This document shows positions 17,832 to 25,211 of a stretch of DNA of 45,109 nucleotides, piece after piece (position 1 is the stretch's first letter; every line of letters begins with the position of its first letter). Under the pieces are notes generated by a model. It was not told where the DNA came from and did no database searches. It was given only the letters and a program-made list of their open reading frames with translations. The DNA is taken from contig DAHVAM010000002.1 of the NCBI GenBank assembly GCA_027314605.1, forward strand, positions 1 to 45,109. Reading direction: 5' to 3'. The stretch is from Microcaldota archaeon (lineage in GTDB: Archaea > Micrarchaeota > Micrarchaeia > Micrarchaeales > CABMGC01). A program made the position numbers and the translations under genes.

Positions 17832-17910
17832 GGGAATTACCGATAAGTAATGAAATAACATGATTTATAAGGCTTTGCGCCAGCGCGCGGTTTTGTCTAT
17901 AATGTATCAC

Positions 17911-17942
17911 TTGTCCAGAAAGTGTTAATTTTGTCCAGAAAG
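17911..17942. repeat. Two 12-bp direct repeats TTGTCCAGAAAG spaced 20 bp start to start
   Basis: Exact copies at 17911-17922 and 17931-17942. Confidence 0.9.
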
Positions 17943-17951
17943 CCATTTATC

Positions 17952-18359
17952 CTACTTTTCATGTTTAGGCATTTCGTGTTTAGAAAGATAAATCGATATT
18001 CCACCAGTAATGCTTAATAAAATTCCTAGATTAACCAGACCATATGTATTGTAGAAGATTGGGACTATCGTTGAAGTTGCAGCAGAAAGACTACCTACCA
18101 TCAGTACGGTAAATAGCAATAAATTGACTGCTATTACAATAATCCCATATTTTACATGATTGACTGGCTTCCCATAAAATTCATAAGCACAGATTATTGT
18201 TATGAGGCTGACTGCTATGTTAAAAGGCGACCAAACTGTGTCTGTTATGTATGCAATACTCCATACTAACGTAAACATGCCTCCGAGAAAGGTAATTACC
18301 GGAATCCACATTTCTGCTATTTCTTCATTTTTCATAAAACAACCAAGATCGATAAGCAT
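17952..18359 (-). CDS. AT-rich small membrane protein (about 4 TM)
   Basis: 135-aa ORF with four hydrophobic segments; alternative start MKNEE near 18335. Confidence 0.65.
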   Translation of the reverse strand: MLIDLGCFMKNEEIAEMWIPVITFLGGMFTLVWSIAYITDTVWSPFNIAVSLITIICAYEFYGKPVNHVKYGIIVIAVNLLLFTVLMVGSLSAATSTIVPIFYNTYGLVNLGILLSITGGISIYLSKHEMPKHEK

Positions 18360-18505
18360 ATAAGTCTAATTCTCTTTCCAACCTTGTAATTCTATTTCCG
18401 CATCTATTTTCTTCTGAACGAATTTTGAATTTTTATAAACTCGGCTCTATATAATCCATATCTCATAAGACAAACAGCTGGCAGTTGGGGCTCTGCCTGC
18501 ACTCC

Positions 18506-18958
18506 TCATATTGAAGTGGTTGTCGGGAAGCTTGGAGTAGAGGGTACGGAAGGCACAGCGCCGCTGCAGGTTACAGAGCCTGCAGGCCCTATGTTCACAC
18601 CTGTGGATGCGCTGCTGAGGCTGAACTGCAGGACTATGTTCACTATGAACGGAGCCAAGGCATAGAGTATTATCATGATTATTCCGCCCATGAGGATTCC
18701 CATGCCCCATCCCTGGGCAGCTCCCTTGATGTTTCCTGCGGCAGGCAGGAAGTGCGCAAAGGCGTAGAGTGTCCCGCCGACTATGAACATGAAGATGGCC
18801 AGAAGTCCGACGACCTCGCTTATGCCGGCTATGATGCCGCAGAGCGTGCTGGTCAGCAGGTTCTGCTGGACCGACTGCGCGTAGATCAAGGGGATTGACA
18901 CGCCTGCAAACAGTGTAGCCAGCACTGCCAAGGCCACGTATCTCCGCGCGCTTGCCAT
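18506..18958 (-). CDS. Small membrane protein, TrbC/VirB2-like architecture (paralog 2)
   Basis: Shares LLTSTLCGIIAGISEVVGLLAIFMFIVGGTLYAFAHFLPAAGNIKG...GWGMGILMGGIIM with paralog 1. Confidence 0.8.
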   Translation of the reverse strand: MASARRYVALAVLATLFAGVSIPLIYAQSVQQNLLTSTLCGIIAGISEVVGLLAIFMFIVGGTLYAFAHFLPAAGNIKGAAQGWGMGILMGGIIMIILYALAPFIVNIVLQFSLSSASTGVNIGPAGSVTCSGAVPSVPSTPSFPTTTSI

Positions 18959-19001
18959 ACAGATCGCAGTTGATAGTGCACTGTTAGATATTTAAACATG
19001 A

Positions 19002-19631
19002 CTACCAGAGCATCGGCAAGATCCTCTGCTTAACCCTGCGCTTGTAGTCGAGGTAAGGCCTGCCGAGATTCTTGGCAAGCATGTTTTCCTCCATGTCCAT
19101 ACGCAATGCGTACGCAACAAATGGCAGGGCGATCAGAACGGCAATGCTCGCAAGGTTGCCTATGGCCACTCCCAAACCTGCTGAGAAGAGAAGGCCCCCA
19201 AGATAGGAAGGATGCCTTACGTATCTGTAAGGCCCGCTCTCGACCACCTTGTGGTTCTCCCTTACGGAGAGGAAGTGCGTGAACAGAACGCCCATTGACG
19301 ACATGGACCATCGCCTAACTGCCATTCCGGAAAGGACAAGCAGCGAGCCTGCGGTAATGTAAATGTAATAAGGCCCAGGCAGCGCAAGCCTAGGGTAGTA
19401 GAATCCCAGGATCCATGCGGAAGCTGCGGCGAGCCAGAATGCCAGAAGGACGAGTATCGAATTGCCTTTGTCTGTTTTCATACCCTTGGCCAGATCCCTG
19501 ATTATGCTGTATCCCTTTCTGCGAGACATCTTCCGCGCCCAGTTGGATATGGTATAGGCCTCAGAGATGTTAAACGAGGCAACGCTTAGCGCGAAGAAGA
19601 CCGACGCGTAGACAACAGGGCTGTATTGCAT
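19002..19631 (-). CDS. Isoprenylcysteine carboxyl methyltransferase / phospholipid methyltransferase-family membrane protein
   Basis: VVESGPYRYVRHPSYLGGLLFSAGLGVAIGN motif, multiple TMs. Confidence 0.85.
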   Translation of the reverse strand: MQYSPVVYASVFFALSVASFNISEAYTISNWARKMSRRKGYSIIRDLAKGMKTDKGNSILVLLAFWLAAASAWILGFYYPRLALPGPYYIYITAGSLLVLSGMAVRRWSMSSMGVLFTHFLSVRENHKVVESGPYRYVRHPSYLGGLLFSAGLGVAIGNLASIAVLIALPFVAYALRMDMEENMLAKNLGRPYLDYKRRVKQRILPMLW

Positions 19632-19645
19632 GCCTTCGCCATCTC

Positions 19646-20563
19646 TCAGGAATAGGTGGCCACTATGCCGTCCACTATCCCGTTGACGCCTATGCCTCCT
19701 GTAGACCGCACAGAGAGCCTGTGGCTCAAGACAGGCCTCGCAAGGAACTTTATGTCATCGATCGTTACCTCCTTCCTGCCCTCTATGAGGGCCTTCGCCT
19801 TCCCGCATTTCATGAACGAGATGTCTGCCCTCGGGCTCGCGCCCATGACTATGTGTATGTCCTTCCTTGTTGCCGCGACAATTCCTGTTATGTAATCCTT
19901 CACGTTGTCTGGCAAGACTATCGACTTCGCATCCTCCTGCATTCTGAGTATGTCGTCTGTTGTTACGACCTTGTTAACCTCGATGCGCTCCTCCGCCTCC
20001 TTGAGCCTGAGCATCATTCCTTCCTCCTCCCTTGTGGGGTAATCGACAGGTATCCTCATGATGAACCTGTCCGCAAGGACCTTCGGCAGCGGCTCTGTGC
20101 CTTCTATCCTCAGGGGGTTCTGTGTTGCAAACGCATTGAAAGGACTAGGCAGTTTCATTGTCAGTCCGCCCAAGGAGACCTGACGCTCCTCGAGTGTCTC
20201 GAGAAGGGCGCTCATCACTCTAGGCTGCGTCCTGTTCAATTCGTCGAAAAGGAGTATATTGGTGAAGACCGGCCCCTTCTTTACCTGCACCTCGTTCTTC
20301 TCGTCAACATAAGTGTATCCGACTATATCGCTCGGCCCTACGTCCGGCGTCCCCTGGATCCTTTTGAAATCAGCGCTGATGGTGTCTGCGAGCGCCTTCG
20401 TTATCGTGGTCTTGGCTACTCCAGGGACTCCCTCAAGCAGGGTGTGGCCGTCAGCGACAAGGGTTATGAACATCAGCTCAAGCACCTGCTCGTCTCCCGA
20501 GATGTGCTTCTTCAACTCGACAAGTATCTTCTTGTAGGCGTCCTTTGCTTCCAAGTCTCGCAC
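19646..20563 (-). CDS. MoxR-family AAA+ ATPase
   Basis: GHTLLEGVPGVAKTTITKALA Walker A, LLFDELNRTQPRVMSALLETLEERQV, ATQNPLRIEGTEPLPKVLADRFIM. Confidence 0.95.
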   Translation of the reverse strand: MRDLEAKDAYKKILVELKKHISGDEQVLELMFITLVADGHTLLEGVPGVAKTTITKALADTISADFKRIQGTPDVGPSDIVGYTYVDEKNEVQVKKGPVFTNILLFDELNRTQPRVMSALLETLEERQVSLGGLTMKLPSPFNAFATQNPLRIEGTEPLPKVLADRFIMRIPVDYPTREEEGMMLRLKEAEERIEVNKVVTTDDILRMQEDAKSIVLPDNVKDYITGIVAATRKDIHIVMGASPRADISFMKCGKAKALIEGRKEVTIDDIKFLARPVLSHRLSVRSTGGIGVNGIVDGIVATYS

Positions 20564-20599
20564 CAGTATGCGATGAGTCGCTCATTAATTTATAGCTTT

Positions 20600-20751
20600 G
20601 GCTGTTTTTACTTCTGCAATCTGCGGCTCGGGCGAGCTGTGGAAGTCTCAGCCTGCAGCGCAACTCCCCTGCTCCTCTGCTCTGGCAACGCTGGGCGCCG
20701 CACTCGTGCCTTGGGCCGCTGCAGCCTGGCCCTGGCACAGAAACAAAAGCC
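20600..20751. ncRNA. Candidate structured RNA in moxR/rpoF divergent intergenic region (strand unresolved)
   Basis: GC-rich, non-coding; nested complements CTGCAGCG (20653-20660)/CGCTGCAG (20717-20724), GCTC-T-GGCA/TGCC-TT-GGGC, hairpin GGCTC-GGGC-GAGCT, terminal GGCT...TTCTG/CAGAA...AGCC. Confidence 0.35.
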
Positions 20752-20760
20752 AATCAAAAG

Positions 20761-20770
20761 GTTTATATTC
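20761..20770 (+). promoter_or_regulatory. TATA-box-like element for rpoF
   Basis: GTTTATATTC about 30 nt upstream of ATG 20791. Confidence 0.5.
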
Positions 20771-20790
20771 CCGATATCAGATATATAGGA

Positions 20791-21141
20791 ATGATGTTTA
20801 TGTCAGGAAGAAATGACAAGATGGCCAGGATAGTCGCTCTGCCCGAAGCCCTCGAAATCCTCGAAAAGAGGGAGAAGGAGGGAGAGTTCGGATACGAGCA
20901 GACCTTGGCGCTTGACTATGCGAAGAAGTTCTCAAAGATTGACGAGCCGAAGGCAGCCGAGCTGAAGAAGGAGCTGCAGGAATTGGGAATGAGCGAGAAC
21001 ATCGCCATTTCAATCGTCAATGTCATGCCTATGGACGTGACTCAGGTGAAGCAGATACTTGCAAACGACAAGAAGGAGCTTGAGCCAGAGACGGCAGACA
21101 AGGCATTTGCGCTGGTTGAGGGCAACAGGAGCAAGGGGTAA
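20791..21141 (+). CDS. rpoF: RNA polymerase subunit Rpb4/RpoF
   Basis: LPEALEILEKREKEGEFGYEQTLALDYAKKFSKID...; followed by DUF655 gene as in other archaea. Confidence 0.88.
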   Translation: MMFMSGRNDKMARIVALPEALEILEKREKEGEFGYEQTLALDYAKKFSKIDEPKAAELKKELQELGMSENIAISIVNVMPMDVTQVKQILANDKKELEPETADKAFALVEGNRSKG

Positions 21142-21156
21142 CTGTGAAGGTTAGGG

Positions 21157-21744
21157 ATGGGAATGGAAGAAACGGAGCAGAGAACAGGGGATTTGGAAGA
21201 GTATGCCTACGTTCTCGACTACCTGCCTACGGGCAAATCTTTTTCTGTCAGGTCTGAGCCGATAGTGCAGCTGATAGGGGAGAACAAATTCACGCTTCTT
21301 GAGGCGGTCCCAAAGACTGCCGAGATAAAGGTTGAGGAGAGGCTCTACATAGGCAAGGGAGTAAGGGACAAGATTTCACTTATAAAGTCAAGGCTAGCGT
21401 ACGAGAACCTCACTGAAGGCGCAAAGGCGCAGCTTCCGCTTGCTGTAAGCGCGATAATAAAATCACAGGAGAAGAAGTACGTCGACTTTTTCAACAACGC
21501 CTCTCCGCTCAACATCAGGATGCACATGCTCGAGATGCTTCCTGGGATAGGGAAGAAGCACCTCCAGGCCATATTGGAAGCGAGGGAAGACAAACCCTTC
21601 GAGAGCTTCGCCGACATCTCGAAAAGAGTGGCGCTGCTCCAGGATCCTGTAAAGCTGCTAACTGAAAGGGTGCTCATGGAGCTGAAGGGAGAGAGCAGAT
21701 TCTATGTCCTCGCAAGGCCGGCGCACCAGCAGCTCCCAAGGTAA
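21157..21744 (+). CDS. DUF655 family putative RNA-binding protein
   Basis: EEYAYVLDYLPTGKSF..., HhH-like MLEMLPGIGKKHLQAILEARE. Confidence 0.88.
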   Translation: MGMEETEQRTGDLEEYAYVLDYLPTGKSFSVRSEPIVQLIGENKFTLLEAVPKTAEIKVEERLYIGKGVRDKISLIKSRLAYENLTEGAKAQLPLAVSAIIKSQEKKYVDFFNNASPLNIRMHMLEMLPGIGKKHLQAILEAREDKPFESFADISKRVALLQDPVKLLTERVLMELKGESRFYVLARPAHQQLPR

Positions 21745-21796
21745 GGACATCTATCGTATTCTGGCTGGGCTTATTAAAATACTGCAGGATTAGAAA

Positions 21797-22084
21797 TCAG
21801 GCCTTCTGAAGGTGCATCTGCGGGACTACAAGCCTTCTCTTGGTCGACTTGCTGAGCTCCATCTCGACAACATAAGCGTCTCCCCTCCTTCCTATCACTA
21901 TAGCTGTTCTTCCCCTGTACCTCGGATGTGGCACGCTCCTGTTCCTTGTGCTCCTAGGCATTATCACGACCTTGCTTCCATTCTCGAAGTTCTTGATGAG
22001 TTTTGTAAGGCCCATCTGCGACGGCTTGATGTGCCTCGAAAGCCTCCTTGTGCTCCTTGAAAACAGTCCTTTTGACGAACTCAT
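21797..22084 (-). CDS. rpl21e: Ribosomal protein eL21
   Basis: LTKLIKNFENGSKVVIMPRSTRNRSVPHPRYRGRTAIVIGRRGDAYVVEM...VPQMHL. Confidence 0.88.
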   Translation of the reverse strand: MSSSKGLFSRSTRRLSRHIKPSQMGLTKLIKNFENGSKVVIMPRSTRNRSVPHPRYRGRTAIVIGRRGDAYVVEMELSKSTKRRLVVPQMHLQKA

Positions 22085-22133
22085 AATATCAGCATTAACC
22101 TTTGTTCAGTTAGCTTTAACATGGCAGAAAAAC

Positions 22134-22142
22134 ATATAAATA
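22134..22142 (+). promoter_or_regulatory. TATA-box-like element for the TBP gene
   Basis: ATATAAATA about 30 nt upstream of ATG 22171. Confidence 0.6.
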
Positions 22143-22170
22143 CCTTCTTTGCATATCTTACAGTGGTAAA

Positions 22171-22503
22171 ATGCCTAACAACGGCTCCAAGCGGGGTAAA
22201 AAGATAGTCTTGAAGCCGGATTTCAAGATCGAGAACATAGTGGCCAGCGCCGACCTTGGCGTTGAGCTTGACCTGTACGCGATAGCCAAGGCGTCTCCTG
22301 ACGTTGACTATGAGCCTGAGCAGTTTCCCGGGGCGATCTACAAGATACACGATCCCAAGACAGCGCTTCTCCTCTTCAAGAACGGCAAGGTGATATGCAC
22401 GGGATCAAAGACCGAGGCAGACATCCACAGGGCGATAAACATAGTCATCAAGACAGTGCAGAAGTACATAATCACAACAAAGCCTGACGAGAAGAAGGAG
22501 TAG
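22171..22503 (+). CDS. tbp: TATA-binding protein, single-repeat (half-length) form
   Basis: FKIENIVASADLGVELDLYAIAKASPDVDYEPEQFPGAIYKIHDPKTALLLFKNGKVICTGSKTEADIHRAINIV is one TBP repeat; stop follows immediately. Confidence 0.9.
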   Translation: MPNNGSKRGKKIVLKPDFKIENIVASADLGVELDLYAIAKASPDVDYEPEQFPGAIYKIHDPKTALLLFKNGKVICTGSKTEADIHRAINIVIKTVQKYIITTKPDEKKE

Positions 22504-22546
22504 GCAAAACGCTAATAACTGATCTCTTCCTATTGCTTCTGATTCT

Positions 22547-23413
22547 CTGAAAACGCCGAAGCTGCAAAGCGCAATGGAGTACCTGATGACCTACGGCTGG
22601 GCCATACTCATCATCGCTGTCGTTCTGGGAGCCCTTTTCGGACTCGGTTTCTTCAACTCCGCAAATCTTGCGCCAAAAGTTTCCGCAGGGTCTTGCCAAG
22701 TCTACAGGCCAGAAGGCCCGGGTACTACTTCATTCGTCAATTTGGAAGGGACATGCAACAACGAACTGCCGCAGTACGTGGCAAGCTATTCCTCGTCAAG
22801 TTATATAATTACTGGAACTTCGGGATTGCAATATGGCAGCCCAACAATCTCGGAGTTTGCATGGATTTACTATCCCACAGCCGCTACCAACTACCAAAAT
22901 ATATACATATACGCCAGCAATAGCGGTTATAACGGAATTGCACTTGCCGAAGAGCCATCCCCATCGCATCTCTGTGCAAATACGGGCCAGTATGCGTCTC
23001 CGTGCCCCTCAACTACGCTTACATTGAGCGCCGGCGTATGGAATTTTGTAGGATTGGTATACGCCGGTGGTAGCACTTTCACTGTATATCTGAATGGTCA
23101 GGGATCAACGGAGATAAACAGCGGTGTTGTTAACTCGCCTGCAAGTTCTAAGATAGGCGGATCTTTTGGAGGGTGGGCCCCTTTTGTTGGTTTGATTGCA
23201 AACATCCAAGTTTACAATACTTCACTAACGGCAAACGAAATAACAGCCCTTTACGATGAAGGGATAGGGGGCGCGCCGATACTTCCTCAATATCTTGTGG
23301 GGTGGTGGCCGCTGAACGGCAACGCGAACGACTACAGCGGCAATAACAACAATGGCGTTCCGTATAACATAATATACGTGAGTGCATGGACATCGGGGTA
23401 CACGGCTCCGTGA
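22547..23413 (+). CDS. Class III signal peptide / pilin-like protein with LamG domain (copy A), predicted CTG start
   Basis: KLQSAMEYLMTYGWAILIIAVVLGALFGLGFF; LamG-like body; first ATG (22574) lies inside the conserved signal motif. Confidence 0.8.
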   Translation: MKTPKLQSAMEYLMTYGWAILIIAVVLGALFGLGFFNSANLAPKVSAGSCQVYRPEGPGTTSFVNLEGTCNNELPQYVASYSSSSYIITGTSGLQYGSPTISEFAWIYYPTAATNYQNIYIYASNSGYNGIALAEEPSPSHLCANTGQYASPCPSTTLTLSAGVWNFVGLVYAGGSTFTVYLNGQGSTEINSGVVNSPASSKIGGSFGGWAPFVGLIANIQVYNTSLTANEITALYDEGIGGAPILPQYLVGWWPLNGNANDYSGNNNNGVPYNIIYVSAWTSGYTAP

Positions 23414-23434
23414 ACAAAAGGAGCAGTCTGCGGT

Positions 23435-24061
23435 TCACTTCGCCATGCGCCTTGCAGCAAGCCTATACAGCGCGTAGAGGGCAACTGCGAAGATCGCAAC
23501 CGCAATCATGACTATGTATGCGTTGTGCGCGTTGAGTGCGTAATAGCCGAATACGAGCAGGGCAATGTCCCAGACAGCCATGCCTGCTATGGAATAGCCG
23601 TAGAACTTCCTGAGAGGCATCTTCGCAAATCCCGCAGGCAGGCTCACCAGCCCCCGTATCTCCGGAAGGAGCCTGCCTATGAAAACGGTGAAGGCGCCGT
23701 TCCTCTCGAACCACCTGTCGAACGCGTCTAGATGCTCCTGCTTTATGTGGAAATCCTTCAGGTGCCTATAAACGACATCCTTCTCGAGGTAGTAAGCTAT
23801 GTAGTAGTCGATTGTTATCCCGATTATGCCTGCGACAAGGACTATTACGAATACAAGGTAGATGTTGAATGCTCCCTGGGCGGCAAGCAGGCCTGCCAGG
23901 GGAAGGACTATCTCGCTTGGTATCGGCGCAGATGCTGATTCCAGAGTCATAAGGACAAAGACGGCAAGATATCCATAGCTGTTTAGCAGGCTGGTAAGCA
24001 CTGTCCCGGCTCCCGTAAGTATGCCCTGCAATAGGGAGGTAAGGATTGCCTGAGAAGACAT
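23435..24061 (-). CDS. DedA/VTT-family membrane protein
   Basis: ESASAPIPSEIVLPLAGLLAAQG, ERNGAFTVFIGRLLPEIRGLVSLPAGFAKM; TATA TTTATAAG places start at ATG 24061. Confidence 0.92.
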   Translation of the reverse strand: MSSQAILTSLLQGILTGAGTVLTSLLNSYGYLAVFVLMTLESASAPIPSEIVLPLAGLLAAQGAFNIYLVFVIVLVAGIIGITIDYYIAYYLEKDVVYRHLKDFHIKQEHLDAFDRWFERNGAFTVFIGRLLPEIRGLVSLPAGFAKMPLRKFYGYSIAGMAVWDIALLVFGYYALNAHNAYIVMIAVAIFAVALYALYRLAARRMAK

Positions 24062-24164
24062 CAGGTAGATATCGTAAGAAACGCTTATAAAATAACTGTT
24101 TCCGTCTACCCTCGTCCCGATTAATGGAAAGGTATCTATATTCGGGTTATTCAAAGAATATCAA

Positions 24165-25211
24165 GTGAACTTAATGAGAGACGTCAAGTTCTATGAAGCT
24201 ACAAACATTGTAAAGTTGGTGCCTGAGACATTCGAGGATCTCTACCTGCTTGCGATGATAATCTCCACAGGAGATAAGGTTTCATCGCATAGCTATAGGA
24301 GATTCAGGGCCGAGGAGGGAGACGTAGGCGAGCAGAAGGAGGTTTTCATAAAGCTGAATGTGGAGAAGACCGAATTGGACAAAGCCGCAGGCAGGCTGAG
24401 GATAATGGGAAAGATCCTTGAAGGAAGGCCTGAGGAATACGTGAAGATAAACAGCTACCACACGCTGAGCACAGGTCCCGGGGACCTCATGGAGATAGAG
24501 AAGCAGCAGTGGAGCGATTTCATAATTAGGAGAATAAGGCAGGCAGTCGCAGACGCGAAGCGGCCCAAGCTAGGGATCATCGCGATGGATGACGAGAAAG
24601 CGACAATCGCCTACGTGAGGGGATATGGCATTGACTTGACAGGGGAGCTTTACAGCCATCTCAGCAAGAAGATGAAGGAGAAGGATTTCGAGAAGCAGAA
24701 GGAGGCGTATTTCAAGGACATAATAAGCACAGCGGAGAGGATGGATGTCGAGATAGTCATATTTGCCGGGCCAGGGTTCATGAAGGATGACATCAAGAAA
24801 TACATCGAATCGAACAGAATTCCGATTAGGAAGAGGCTGCTGTACGTGGCCGCCGCAGACGCGGAGAGGTCGGGAGTGAGGGAGGTCATGAAGAGCGAAA
24901 TCGTCTCGAAAATCCTCGAGAGCGAGCACGTGAAGAAGGAATTCGAGTATCTCGACCTCTTCTTCAGAGGAATAAGGACGAGCGGCGCTGTTTCAGGAAT
25001 AGATAAGATAAAGGCGGCGCTCGATGAGTACAAAGTCGGCGTGATACTGGTGAACGACTCTGTCCTTAACAGGGATGAGATAAAATCCTTGCTCGACCAA
25101 GCGGATAAGAGCGGCGTGAAGATAGAGATATTCAACTCAGACGACGAGGCAGGAAAGCAGCTAGGTTCCTTCAAGAACATCGCAGCTGTGGAGAAGTCCC
25201 TCCTTAAGTGA
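24165..25211 (+). CDS. pelA: Pelota/Dom34 ribosome-rescue protein
   Basis: IVKLVPETFEDLYLLAMIISTGDKVSSHSYRRF, IIAMDDEKATIAYVRGYGID, VIFAGPGFMKDD; three-domain length. Confidence 0.93.
   Translation: MNLMRDVKFYEATNIVKLVPETFEDLYLLAMIISTGDKVSSHSYRRFRAEEGDVGEQKEVFIKLNVEKTELDKAAGRLRIMGKILEGRPEEYVKINSYHTLSTGPGDLMEIEKQQWSDFIIRRIRQAVADAKRPKLGIIAMDDEKATIAYVRGYGIDLTGELYSHLSKKMKEKDFEKQKEAYFKDIISTAERMDVEIVIFAGPGFMKDDIKKYIESNRIPIRKRLLYVAAADAERSGVREVMKSEIVSKILESEHVKKEFEYLDLFFRGIRTSGAVSGIDKIKAALDEYKVGVILVNDSVLNRDEIKSLLDQADKSGVKIEIFNSDDEAGKQLGSFKNIAAVEKSLLK

Noticed and set aside
19721-20788. 355-aa plus-strand ORF opposite moxR and through the intergenic region
   Set aside because: Shadow of MoxR; Cys/Arg/Tyr-rich nonsense-like protein and it conflicts with the moxR promoter.
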